A DNA stretch of 42,067 nt. Source: Pseudonocardia sp. Its GTDB lineage: Bacteria > Actinomycetota > Actinomycetes > Mycobacteriales > Pseudonocardiaceae. The stretch is taken from assembly GCF_025465255.1 (NCBI RefSeq), contig NZ_JAODNI010000176.1, positions 1 through 42,067 of the forward strand, given 5' to 3'. The first letter of the stretch is position 1. Every line of letters begins with the position of its first letter. The position numbers were made by a program, and so were the translations under genes. Below are positions 33,294 through 41,534 of this stretch, piece after piece. Under the pieces are notes generated by a model, which was not told where the DNA came from, searched no databases, and worked only from the letters and a program-made list of their open reading frames with translations.

Positions 33294-33992
33294 TCAGGCG
33301 AGCCCCGCGAGAAGCGACGCGAGGGCCTTCGGCTCCGAGAACATCGGCCAGTGGCCGGTCGGCAGCTCGGTGAAGGACCACTCCCGCCCGGTCATCTCCG
33401 CGAAGCCGGGGACGCCGGCGTCGATCAGGCCCTGGGCGTCCGCGGCGGTGAAGCTGCAGGCGACGACGGTCCTGGGCAGCGTCGGGTCCGGGGTGCCGCG
33501 GCGGATCGAACCGGTGACGACCCCCTCGGGCTCGGGGCGGGAGCGCTCGTGGACCCGGGCGAACGTCGCGTCGTCCAGGCCGGCCGTGCTCGTGCCCTGG
33601 ACGTCGAACTCCTCGCGGCTGGGCATCGGGTTCATGCCGTTGTTCTGCGCGATCCGCGCCCGGGTCCACTCCTGGCCCTCCGGCGGGGCGAAGTCGATCT
33701 GTGCGAAGCCGTCGGGCAGCGGTCCGGTGTCCACGAACACCAGGTGGGACACGGCGCTCCGGACCCGCTCGGCCGCGGCGGCGACGACCGGACCGCCGCC
33801 GCTGTGCCCGGCGAGCACCACGCCCTCGCGGCCGCCGAGCGCGGCCACCACCTCGTCGACGTGCGCCTCGGCCGTCGACCCGAGCAGGTCCACCGCCACG
33901 ACGTCGTGCCCCGACGCCCGCAGCTCGGCACCCACCTCGTCCCATGCCCACGCGCCCAACCAGAACCCGGGGACCAGCACATATGTCGTCAT
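33294..33992 (-). CDS. Alpha/beta hydrolase, EstC/methylketone-esterase type
   Basis: 232 aa. It begins directly at the first strand, MTTYVLVPGFWLGAWAWDEV (oxyanion motif PGFWLG), with nucleophile elbow LAGHSGGGPVV, capped segment, and C-terminal ELPTGHWPMFSEP carrying the catalytic His. Substrate unknown. It is divergent from a broken WYL regulator, a common pairing, so it may once have been regulated by it. Confidence 0.88.
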   Translation of the reverse strand: MTTYVLVPGFWLGAWAWDEVGAELRASGHDVVAVDLLGSTAEAHVDEVVAALGGREGVVLAGHSGGGPVVAAAAERVRSAVSHLVFVDTGPLPDGFAQIDFAPPEGQEWTRARIAQNNGMNPMPSREEFDVQGTSTAGLDDATFARVHERSRPEPEGVVTGSIRRGTPDPTLPRTVVACSFTAADAQGLIDAGVPGFAEMTGREWSFTELPTGHWPMFSEPKALASLLAGLA

Positions 33993-34029
33993 GGGGAGAA
34001 TGGTAGAAGCGAATCAGGACGGATCCGGC

Positions 34030-34577
34030 CCTGTCTGTCGGGCAGAATCCACACCGACGGTGGCGGGTCCGCGTCGGCTACCGCTCGTGACGCGGGGAGA
34101 CGAGCGAGCGCTGGACCCCTACGGGCTGGTCTTCCACCACGGCCGCTGGTGCGTCACGGGGCACGACGACCGGCGTGGCGAGGTCCGCGTCTTCCGGCTT
34201 GACCGGATCACCTCGGTGGGCCGCACCGAGCACCGTTTCCGTCGGCCGGAGGGCTTCGACCCGGTCGCGCACGTCGCGGCCGGGCTGGCCGGGGTGCCCC
34301 ATGCCCTGGACGTCGAGGTGGTGCTGCACGGGCCGCCCGACGACGTCCGCCGGCGGTTGCCGCGCACGCTCGGCCCCCTCGAACCACACCCGGACGGGAC
34401 GCTCCTGCGGGCCCGCGCGGAGCACGCGGACGGGATGGCCCGGATGCTCGCCGGGCTGGCGTGCGGTTCACCGTGCTGCGCCCGGAGGAGGTGCGGGTGG
34501 CGGTCCGGGAGCACGCGGCGCGGCTCCTGGAGGACGCGGGTCGATGCACGAACGGCACTCTCGCTCATCAGGTATGA
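34030..34577 (+). pseudogene. Broken WYL-domain (YafY-like) transcriptional regulator
   Basis: Only the C-terminal two-thirds survive. VRVGYRS, then ERALDPYGLVFHHGRWCVTGHD and EVRVFRLDRITSVGRTEHRF are the WYL core. The frame breaks between VRVGYRS and ERALDPYG, and again after MLAGLAC, beyond which RFTVLRPEEVRVAVREHAARLLEDAG continues in another frame to a TGA at 34575. The N-terminal winged-helix DNA-binding domain is absent; the relic starts about 40 bases from the divergent hydrolase. It cannot act as a regulator. Confidence 0.75.
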
Positions 34578-34595
34578 GCGAAAGTGCCGTTCGTG
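34547..34595. terminator. Very strong hairpin, terminator of the MFS gene
   Basis: Twenty-two-base arms (34547-34568 and 34574-34595) pair with one mismatch around a five-base loop. The arms contain gaacggcact and agtgccgttc. It overlaps the end of the WYL relic and lies immediately past the MFS stop at 34600, ending both convergent transcripts. Confidence 0.8.
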
Positions 34596-34599
34596 AACA

Positions 34600-36138
34600 T
34601 CAACGGGACCGCAGGCCGACCGCCACGGTGACGGCGACGGCCAGCAGGACCGCCGTGCCGACGCCCGCGGTGACGTCGACGCCGGTCGCGAACGCCTCGC
34701 GGGCGGAGTCGAGGAGGGCAGTGCCCGCCGGGGCCGGGAGGGTCACCGCCGCCTCGACCGCGCCGCCGAGCGTCTGGGACGCGGCGGGGTCGGCGCCCGC
34801 GGGGACCTCGACGCCCGCCCGGTAGACCGCGCTCAGCACGCTGCCGAGCACCGCGGTGCCCAGGACCGCGCCCACCTCGTACCCGGTCTCCGAGACCGCG
34901 GAGGCGGCGCCGGCCCGGTCCGCCGGGACGGCGGCGAGGATCGCGTCGTTCGTCAGGGTCTCGGACAGGCCGACGCCCGCGCCCATCAGCACGGACGCCG
35001 CCAGCAGCGTCAGCTCGCCGGAACCCGCGCCGAGCATCGTGCACAGCGCGTAGCCCGCGGCGGCGGTCGTCAGGCCGGTCGGGACCAGCAGGCGCAGCGG
35101 GAACCGGCGGGCGAGGGCGGCGGCCCCGAGCCCGGCGAGGATCGTCGCGACCATGCCCGGCACCAGCAGCAGCCCGGCCTGCATCGGCGAGTGGCCGAGG
35201 ACCAGCTGCAGGTACTGCGCGGCGAAGAACAGCAGGCCGGTCAAGGCGAACATCGTGGTGGCGTTGGCCAGCACCGACACCCGCAGCACCGGGGCGCTGA
35301 AGAGGTCGAGGTCGATCAGCGGCGCGCGGCCCGCGCGGACCCTGGCGCGGCAGCGGCGGACGAACGCGACGCCCGCGGCCACGGCGACGCCGGCCGCGAG
35401 GACGACCTCGAGGGTGACCCCGTGCTCGCCGACCAGCTTGATCGCCAGCACGCCCGGCACCGCGGCCAGCAGCGAGAGCACGACGCCGGCCAGGTCCAGC
35501 CGCTCCGGCACGGCCATCCGGGACTCGGGCAGCATCGTCGGCACCGCGACGAGCAGCAGCACCATCACCGGCACGTTCGCCGCGAACACCGAGCCCCACC
35601 AGAAGTGCTCCAGCAGCAGCCCGCCGACGAGGGGGCCGAGCGCGGCACCGGCCGCGAACCCCGTCGCCCAGATCGCGAGCGCCAGCCGCCGCTGCGCGCG
35701 GTCGACGAAGAGCCCGCGCAGGATCGCCAGCACGGACGGCATGAGCATCGCGCCGAAGACGCCGAGCAGCGCCCGGGCGACGACGAGGTGCGCCGCGTCC
35801 GTCGCGAAGGCGGCGAGCAGGGACACCGCACCGAAGCCCGTGACGCCGATCATCAGCAACCGTCGGCGACCGATCCGGTCACCCAGGGTACCCATCGTGA
35901 CGAGCAGGCCGGCCAGTGCGAGGGGATAGGCGTCGACGATCCAGAGCAGCGTCGTGGCGTCCGGGGCGAGCGCGGTGCTGATCGCGGGGAGCGCGAAACC
36001 GAGCACCGTGTTGTCCACCGCGACGAGCAGCGTGGGCAGGAACAGCACCGCCAGGGCGAGCCATTCCCGCAGGCCGGCGAGGGTACGAGGGGTCGTGGGG
36101 AGAGACGACGAGCGGGGGGCGGGGAGGGTGGCGGTCAT
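34600..36138 (-). CDS. DHA2-type MFS drug exporter (EmrB/QacA-like)
   Basis: 512 aa with about 14 hydrophobic helices. Motif D1 region LAVLFLPTLLVAVDNTVLGFALPAI, motif A GTLGDRIGRRRLL after TM2, motif C-like FAAGAALGPLVGGLLLEHFWW in TM5, characteristic of proton-driven multidrug antiporters of the LfrA/QacA group. Substrate unknown. Divergent from a TetR gene with a palindrome between them, the classic arrangement for a drug-responsive exporter. Confidence 0.9.
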   Translation of the reverse strand: MTATLPAPRSSSLPTTPRTLAGLREWLALAVLFLPTLLVAVDNTVLGFALPAISTALAPDATTLLWIVDAYPLALAGLLVTMGTLGDRIGRRRLLMIGVTGFGAVSLLAAFATDAAHLVVARALLGVFGAMLMPSVLAILRGLFVDRAQRRLALAIWATGFAAGAALGPLVGGLLLEHFWWGSVFAANVPVMVLLLVAVPTMLPESRMAVPERLDLAGVVLSLLAAVPGVLAIKLVGEHGVTLEVVLAAGVAVAAGVAFVRRCRARVRAGRAPLIDLDLFSAPVLRVSVLANATTMFALTGLLFFAAQYLQLVLGHSPMQAGLLLVPGMVATILAGLGAAALARRFPLRLLVPTGLTTAAAGYALCTMLGAGSGELTLLAASVLMGAGVGLSETLTNDAILAAVPADRAGAASAVSETGYEVGAVLGTAVLGSVLSAVYRAGVEVPAGADPAASQTLGGAVEAAVTLPAPAGTALLDSAREAFATGVDVTAGVGTAVLLAVAVTVAVGLRSR

Positions 36139-36197
36139 CGCGGGTCCTAGCGGCGCCCACCGGGCGCGTCGTGCGGATGAGAATTCGGGACGAGCTA

Positions 36198-36213
36198 TAC
36201 CGTCCAGACGGTA
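36198..36213. promoter_or_regulatory. TetR operator between the MFS and TetR genes
   Basis: taccgtccagacggta is a perfect 16-bp palindrome (7-base arms around CA) in the 160-base divergent region, surrounded by further partial symmetry (ctataccg...cggtacag). It is placed to cover both promoters. It is the likely binding site of the adjacent TetR protein. Confidence 0.7.
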
Positions 36214-36298
36214 CAGTAGCTCAACGTCACCGGGGCACGCGAACTTCCGCGAGCCGGGTGAGACGTCTCACCGCGATCACGACCCCTAGACTCGGCAG

Positions 36299-36856
36299 GT
36301 GGCGAGCGCGCGGGATCGGGTCCTCGACGCCTACGAGACCCTGCTGATCGAGCAGGGGTCCGCGGGCGCGACGCTGGACGCCGTCGCGGCCGCCGCGGAG
36401 GTCTCCAAAGGCGGCCTCCTCTACCACTTCGCCTCGAAGGACGCGCTGGCCCAGGGTCTGTTCGAACGCCTCCGCGAGCGCAGCAAGGCGGACGCCGCGC
36501 TGATGCGGGAGAGCCCGGACGGCCCCGTCGAGTACTACCTCCTGACCTCGGTCCCCGGTGCCGCGTCGCCGGCCGGGCTGAGCCGCACCTATCTCGCGAC
36601 CCTGCGTCTCGCGGACGCCAGCACGATCGGCGGGGCGGCGCGCGAGGCGGTGGCCGGCGTCGACGCGGACGGGCTCGCCGCGCTCACCGAGGAGGTCCCG
36701 GACCCGGTGCTCGCCTGGCTGGTCCAGCTCGTCGGCGACGGCCTGTACCTGCGCACCCTCACCGGCGCTCCGCTCACCGGAGGCATCGCCGTGGACGACC
36801 TGCTGGACCGGCTCCGACAGATCATCGGCCGGTCCGGAACCGGCGCGACCGGCTAA
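36299..36856 (+). CDS. TetR-family transcriptional regulator
   Basis: 185 aa. N-terminal HTH: ARDRVLDAYETLLIEQGSAGATLDAVAAAAEVSKGGLLYHFASKDALAQGLFERL, the normal TetR recognition helix (SKGGLLYHF). The C-terminal ligand domain ends DDLLDRLRQIIGR. GTG start at 36299. It likely represses itself and the divergent exporter via 36198-36213 and is relieved by an exported compound. Confidence 0.92.
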   Translation: MASARDRVLDAYETLLIEQGSAGATLDAVAAAAEVSKGGLLYHFASKDALAQGLFERLRERSKADAALMRESPDGPVEYYLLTSVPGAASPAGLSRTYLATLRLADASTIGGAAREAVAGVDADGLAALTEEVPDPVLAWLVQLVGDGLYLRTLTGAPLTGGIAVDDLLDRLRQIIGRSGTGATG

Positions 36857-36901
36857 CACCGGTCCCCACGACGCCGAACCCCTCCCACGAGGGGGATCGG
36901 A

Positions 36902-37714
36902 ATGGTGATGAGGACCCGGGGAACGGTCCGCGTCGACGTCCGGGAGAAGGGCTCGGGCCCGACGGTGGTGCTGCTGCCGGGCTCGCTGGCCGGGCTGTCG
37001 CGGTGGGAGGGCCTGGTCGAGGAGCTGGCCGACGACCACCACGTCCTGACGGTGGCGCTGCACGGGCACGGGGCGACCCCGCCCTGGTCGGCGCCGCGCC
37101 GGCAGTCCCTGACGGACCAGGTCCGGCTGGTGCACGCCGTCACCGCGGGGCGGGACGACCCGGTGTCGCTGATCGGGCACGGCATCGGCGGCGCGGTCGC
37201 GATGCGCGCGGCGGTGGAGCTGGGCGAACGGGCCGAGGCCCTCGTCCTGGTGGAGCCGGTGCCGTTCAGCCTGCTCGCCCGGGCGGGCAGGCACGACGTG
37301 TTCGACGACGTGTGCCGGCTCCGGGATCGGGTCGTGGAGGCCGCCGACGCGCAGCGCTGCGCCGCGGCGGCGCCGTCGGTCACGGACCACTGGTTCGGCG
37401 AGGGCACCTGGGCGGGCCTCTCGGAACGGCGCCGCGCCCAGTTCGTCGACGCGATCGGGCCCGGGCGCCACGAATGGGACGCGATCACTGACCCGGGGCT
37501 GACCCTCGCCGAGGTCGCCTCGGGCTCCGCGGCGACGTTGCTGCTGGTCGGGCCGATGCCGCAGCCGCCCATCCGCGATCTCGTCGACGTGCTGGCGCAG
37601 GCCCGGCCGGACTGGACGGTCCGGGAGCAGCTCGGGGCCGGGTCCCTGGCCGAGCCCGTGAGCATCGCGGTGCTCGACTCCGTCGTCCTCGAGTTCCTGC
37701 GGGCGGCCCGGTGA
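36902..37714 (+). CDS. Alpha/beta-hydrolase-fold protein lacking the catalytic triad
   Basis: 270 aa. The fold is clear: VVLLPGSLAGLSRWEGLVEEL, ALHGHGATPPW, then the elbow SLIGHGIGGAVAMR. At the nucleophile position (residue 94) there is Gly, not Ser. At the C-terminal His position the protein has GAGSLAEP (Ser near 248), and the acid loop reads LLVGPMPQPPI (no Asp). With all three triad positions changed it is probably a binding or regulatory pseudoenzyme, or an enzyme with a different mechanism. GAGGGGGATCGGA precedes the ATG. Downstream of the TetR gene by 45 bases on the same strand, possibly co-transcribed. Confidence 0.8.
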   Translation: MVMRTRGTVRVDVREKGSGPTVVLLPGSLAGLSRWEGLVEELADDHHVLTVALHGHGATPPWSAPRRQSLTDQVRLVHAVTAGRDDPVSLIGHGIGGAVAMRAAVELGERAEALVLVEPVPFSLLARAGRHDVFDDVCRLRDRVVEAADAQRCAAAAPSVTDHWFGEGTWAGLSERRRAQFVDAIGPGRHEWDAITDPGLTLAEVASGSAATLLLVGPMPQPPIRDLVDVLAQARPDWTVREQLGAGSLAEPVSIAVLDSVVLEFLRAAR

Positions 37715-37818
37715 CGACCGGTCTCCGCCCTGGATCCGATGACCGCATGCGTACGAGTGGGGCGAAACGGGTAATCGCCTGCGCCACCGGCCGGTGGCCG
37801 TGCGCCTGAGGAGAGTCG

Positions 37819-38241
37819 ATGGGCACCACCGAGTACGTGATCTACCTGTTCGTCGCCGTCATGTTGACCGTGGTGGTCGGCCAGGTCCTGCTGCGCAGCG
37901 GACAGCCCTTCCTGGAGGAGGTGTTCCGGAGCAACGAGACGGCGCACTCGCTCAACGTCCTGCTCAGCGTGCTGTTCCACCTGCTCACCCTCGGGGTCCT
38001 GGCGCTCCTCTCGACCATCGATGTGCCGATCGAGGCGCCCCTGCAGGCCACGGTGACCCGGTTCGGGGTGGCGTTGCTGGTGGTCGGGATCGCCTACGGC
38101 GTCTCGATGCTGGTGCTGCTGCGGATCCGGGAGCGCAGGCGCCAGGCCGTGGTGTCCGACCGGATCGACGAGCGGCTGGCCGAGCAGCGCCGCCGCCCCG
38201 CCCCGACCGCCGACCCGGTCCCGCCGCCCCCGCCGGCTTAG
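37819..38241 (+). CDS. Three-helix membrane protein, hypothetical
   Basis: 140 aa. Helices near residues 5-24 (YVIYLFVAVMLTVVVGQVLL), 45-67 (LNVLLSVLFHLLTLGVLALL) and 82-104 (FGVALLVVGIAYGVSMLVLL), then a basic, charged tail (RIRERRRQ...) ending in a poly-proline run. Topology probably N-out with a cytosolic tail. No family named. TGAGGAGAG stands at good distance from the ATG. Converges on tldE. Confidence 0.7.
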   Translation: MGTTEYVIYLFVAVMLTVVVGQVLLRSGQPFLEEVFRSNETAHSLNVLLSVLFHLLTLGVLALLSTIDVPIEAPLQATVTRFGVALLVVGIAYGVSMLVLLRIRERRRQAVVSDRIDERLAEQRRRPAPTADPVPPPPPA

Positions 38242-38265
38242 GAGGGTGATGTTCAGCACCCCTCC
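38241..38265. terminator. Short convergent hairpin before tldE
   Basis: ggagggtg (38241-38248) and cacccctcc (38257-38265) pair with a bulge around an eight-base loop between two convergent stops. A weak but well-placed terminator. Confidence 0.4.
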
Positions 38266-38274
38266 CAGGACGGG

Positions 38275-39660
38275 CTACCGCCCGAGGGACACCGAGCTCA
38301 TGTGGAAGTCCGGCACCCGGACCGGCGGCATGGCCGTCCGGGTGAACCAGTCCTTCCACTCCCGCGGCAGCGTCGGGACCGTGGCGCCCACCTCGCTCGT
38401 CCGGCGCAGGAGGTCCAGGGGCGAGTAGTTGAACCGGAAGTTGTGGTCGACCTCGGCGACGACCTCGCCGTGTTCCACCAGGTAGACGCCGTCCCGGGTC
38501 AGGCCGGTGAGCAGCAGCGTCGTGGGGTCGACCTCACGGATGTACCAGAGACACGTCAGCAGCAGGCCGCGTTCGGTGCGCGCGACCATCTCCGGCAAGG
38601 AAGTGTCGGCGCCGCCGGTCAGGATCAGGTTGTCCCCGGCCGGCGTGAACGCCGTCCCGAACTCCGCGGCCTCGGCACGGCTGTAGACGAGTTCGCTGAT
38701 CACGCCCTCGCGCACCCAGTCCACCCGCCGGGTCGGCGCCCCGTTGTCGAACACGCTGGTGCCGCCCCCGGACGCGGTGGCGACGACGAACGGCTCGTAC
38801 TCCATCCCCGGTGCGTCCGGATCGCTGCTCAGGGTCAGCGGGAGCGACGTCAGCTGCTCGCCGATGCGCGGCCCGTCCGGCCCGGCGAGCGCGCTGCGGC
38901 CCTCCTGCGCGGCTCGCCCCTCCATGGACCAGGACAGATAGACGAGCATGTCCGCGACGGCCGACGGCGGCATCAGCGTCTCGTAGCGGCCGGGCTCCAG
39001 GGTGACCTTGCGGGTGCCCCAGGCCAGCCGGTCCGCGGCCTCGGCGGCGAGCGCGACGACGTCGACGTCCGTGAAGTCCGTCGTCGCGGCGCCGGCCCAG
39101 GCGGAGCCGGACAGATCCGGCGTCTTGACGTTGAGCTCGACGGAACCGGTGGGCTGCACCCAGCGGCGGCGCACGCCCGCCGAGGTGCCCAGCCATGCCG
39201 TGGTGAGCGAATGGCTCGCGAAGCCGTACTGCAGGTTCGGCCCGGCCAGCACCTCGGCGAGGCCGCTCGCCAGGTCCGAGTAGACGGCGATCGAGGTCTC
39301 CGCGGCGGGATCGCCCCAGGCCGCGTCCTCGCAGGTCGGCTCGGGGAGCGGCGCGGCGTCCTCCGCCGGGCCCGCGTCCCGGGCGCTGCGCTCCGCCTCG
39401 CGCACCAGGTCCTCGAGCCGGCCCTGATCGGTGACGGCGACGCTGGAACTGACCGTCCCGGCCGCCGTCCCGCCCTCGACGTCGACGAACGCGATCACCG
39501 TGACCCGACGCGACGTCGTGTGTCCGTTGGTCGTCATCGACGAGTTCGCCCAGCGCAGGACGGCCTCACCGGTCTCGCTGACGATCACCGCGCAGCCCGC
39601 GAGCCCGGCCGACGCCGCCAGGACGCGCTCGACGATCTCCTGTGGGGACAGGGTGCTCAC
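38275..39660 (-). CDS. tldE: TldE/PmbA-like partner subunit of the TldD metalloprotease
   Basis: 461 aa, usual for TldE. Begins MSTLSPQEIVERVLAAS, contains the U62 family pattern (VLRWANSSMTTNGHTTSRRVTVIAFV; GRYETLMPPSAVADMLVYLSW; RRVDWVREGVISELVYSRAEA; GLLLTCLWYIREVDPTTLLLTGLTRDGVYLVEHGEV) and lacks the HExxxH zinc motif of TldD, as TldE subunits do. The two form a heterodimer that removes leader peptides from peptides such as microcins or acts in general proteolysis. GTG start overlaps the tldD stop (GTGA). Confidence 0.92.
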   Translation of the reverse strand: MSTLSPQEIVERVLAASAGLAGCAVIVSETGEAVLRWANSSMTTNGHTTSRRVTVIAFVDVEGGTAAGTVSSSVAVTDQGRLEDLVREAERSARDAGPAEDAAPLPEPTCEDAAWGDPAAETSIAVYSDLASGLAEVLAGPNLQYGFASHSLTTAWLGTSAGVRRRWVQPTGSVELNVKTPDLSGSAWAGAATTDFTDVDVVALAAEAADRLAWGTRKVTLEPGRYETLMPPSAVADMLVYLSWSMEGRAAQEGRSALAGPDGPRIGEQLTSLPLTLSSDPDAPGMEYEPFVVATASGGGTSVFDNGAPTRRVDWVREGVISELVYSRAEAAEFGTAFTPAGDNLILTGGADTSLPEMVARTERGLLLTCLWYIREVDPTTLLLTGLTRDGVYLVEHGEVVAEVDHNFRFNYSPLDLLRRTSEVGATVPTLPREWKDWFTRTAMPPVRVPDFHMSSVSLGR

Positions 39661-41189
39661 TTGCCCTCCTCCTGGGTGTTCAGCACCGAGATCCCGCGGA
39701 ACCGCGCGGACGGGCAGCCGTGGCTCACCGGCGCGGCCTGTCCCGGCTGGGCCTTGCCGCAGTTCATCGCGCCACCGAGGCGCCACGTGGACGGGCCGCC
39801 GACGGCGTCCATCGCGCCCCAGAAGTCCGTGGTCGTGGCCTGGTAGGCGACGTCGCGCAGCTGCCCGGCGAGCTTCCCGTCCTCGATCCGGAAGAAGCGC
39901 TGGCCGGTGAACTGGAAGTTGTAGCGCTGCATGTCGATGGACCAGGACTTGTCCCCGACGACGTAGATCCCTCGTTCGACGCCGGCGATCAGCTCGTCCG
40001 TGCTCGTGTCCTTCGCCGGGTCCGGCGCCAGGGACACGTTGGCCATCCGCTGGATCGGGACGTGGTGCGGGGAGTCCGCGAACGCGCAGCCGTTGGACCG
40101 GTCGAGGCCCAGCCGGGGCGCGAAGGTGCGGTCCAGCTGGTAGCCGACGAACACGCCGTCGCGGACGAGGTCCCACTCGCCGGTCCGCACGCCGTCGTCG
40201 TCGAACCCGATCGTGGACAGGCCGTGCGGGACGGTCCGGTCACCCGTGACGTGCATGTGCTCCGAGCCGTAGCGCAGCGTCCCGAGCTTGTCCGGGGTCG
40301 CGAACGACGATCCCGCGTAGGCCGCCTCGTAGCCGATCGCGCGGTCGTACTCCGTGGCGTGCCCGACGGACTCGTGGATCGTGAGCCAGAGGTTGGTCGG
40401 GTCGATGACCAGGTCGTACGCCCCCGCCTCGACGCTGGGCGCCTTGGTCTTCTCGGCGAGGAGCTCCGGCATCTCGGCGAGCTCGGCGTCCCAGTCCCAG
40501 GTGTCCCCGGTGAGGTACTCCCAGCCGCGGCCGACGGGCGGGGCGAGGCTGCTCATGGTCTCGAAGCCGCCCGCCGCCCGGTCCACGGCGGTCGCGGTGA
40601 TCCCGGGCTCGAGCCGGACGCGCTGCTGCAGCGTCGTGGTGCCGGCCGAGTCCGCGTAGAACTTGCACTCGCGCACCTGCAGCACCGAGGCCGCGACGTG
40701 GTCCACGCCGTCGCTCGCGAGGAGGCGCCGGGACCGATCCGTGAGCAACTCGACCTTGTCCCGGGTGGGCACGGTGAACGGGTCGACGTCGTAGGCCGAG
40801 ACCCAGACCGAACCCGGATAGACGGGCTCGTCCGCCCGCTCGACCCGTTCCAGCGCCACCGGGAGCAGCGTCCGGGCGACGGCGACGGCCCGTTCGGCCA
40901 CCGCGACGGCGGACTGCGCGGTGAGCTCGACGTGCGAGGCGAACCCCCACACGCCGTCGACCAGCACCCGGACCGCGACCCCGGTGACGGTGGAGTCCTC
41001 GACGCCGGTGACCGAGCCGTCCCGGAGCCGGATGGTCTGCGACACGATCCGCTCGACGCGCAGGTCCGCGTACTCGGCGCCGAGGAGCCGGGCCCGGCTG
41101 AGCGCGGCCCCGGCCAGGCCGGCGAGCGGGAGCGCCCGGAACTCGGGATCGATCAGGGTGTCGTCCACGGCGGGATCGGTGGCTGGCAC
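39657..41189 (-). CDS. tldD: TldD zinc metalloprotease subunit
   Basis: 510 aa. Zinc motif HESVGHATE at 272-280 (HExxxH), preceded by LVIDPTNLWLTI. N-terminal EYADLRVERIVSQTIRLRDGSV and the C-terminal WRLGGAMNCGKAQPGQAAPVSHGCP, with the conserved Cys ligand region, are typical. Active subunit of the TldD/TldE complex. It is the first gene of the pair; the ATG at 41189 is the usual family start. No RiPP precursor gene is visible next to it, so the substrate is unknown. Confidence 0.94.
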   Translation of the reverse strand: MPATDPAVDDTLIDPEFRALPLAGLAGAALSRARLLGAEYADLRVERIVSQTIRLRDGSVTGVEDSTVTGVAVRVLVDGVWGFASHVELTAQSAVAVAERAVAVARTLLPVALERVERADEPVYPGSVWVSAYDVDPFTVPTRDKVELLTDRSRRLLASDGVDHVAASVLQVRECKFYADSAGTTTLQQRVRLEPGITATAVDRAAGGFETMSSLAPPVGRGWEYLTGDTWDWDAELAEMPELLAEKTKAPSVEAGAYDLVIDPTNLWLTIHESVGHATEYDRAIGYEAAYAGSSFATPDKLGTLRYGSEHMHVTGDRTVPHGLSTIGFDDDGVRTGEWDLVRDGVFVGYQLDRTFAPRLGLDRSNGCAFADSPHHVPIQRMANVSLAPDPAKDTSTDELIAGVERGIYVVGDKSWSIDMQRYNFQFTGQRFFRIEDGKLAGQLRDVAYQATTTDFWGAMDAVGGPSTWRLGGAMNCGKAQPGQAAPVSHGCPSARFRGISVLNTQEEGK

Positions 41190-41243
41190 CGCGCCAACCT
41201 ACCGGCCGCCCCTGTCCGGACGCGGAGTCAGTGGGGGCGGCAG

Positions 41244-41534
41244 TCAGTGCGGGTCCGGGGGCAGCCACCACGGGTGGTCGTCGTCCGGGAACGCCGCGTC
41301 CATGAGCAGCGGGCCGAAGACCGTGCCCGTCAGGAGCGGGCCGCCCGGGTCCACCGGGTCGAGGCGGAGGACCTGGTCCGCCAGGCCGTCGCCGTCCAGG
41401 TCGGTCGCGGCGACCAGCCCGCCGTCGTCGACGAGGATCGAGTCCGGCACGCCGTCGCCGTCCGTGTCGAGGTCCCACGGGCCGATGACGAGCTCGCCGA
41501 GAGGCTCGTCGGGCAGGTCTCCGTCAACGCGCAC
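41244..41534 (-). CDS. Small acidic protein with two Asp-rich Ca-binding-like loops (DUF6802-like)
   Basis: 96 aa. Two repeats, DLDTDGDGVPDSILVDD and ATDLDGDGLADQVLRLD, have the D-x-D-x-D-G-x-x-D pattern of calcium-binding loops. The rest is hydrophobic/proline-poor and ends WWLPPDPH. No signal peptide. The resemblance to DUF6802 is from memory and is uncertain. GTG start; the 5' end overlaps the 3' end of the next gene by 11 bases, indicating coupled translation. Confidence 0.65.
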   Translation of the reverse strand: MRVDGDLPDEPLGELVIGPWDLDTDGDGVPDSILVDDGGLVAATDLDGDGLADQVLRLDPVDPGGPLLTGTVFGPLLMDAAFPDDDHPWWLPPDPH

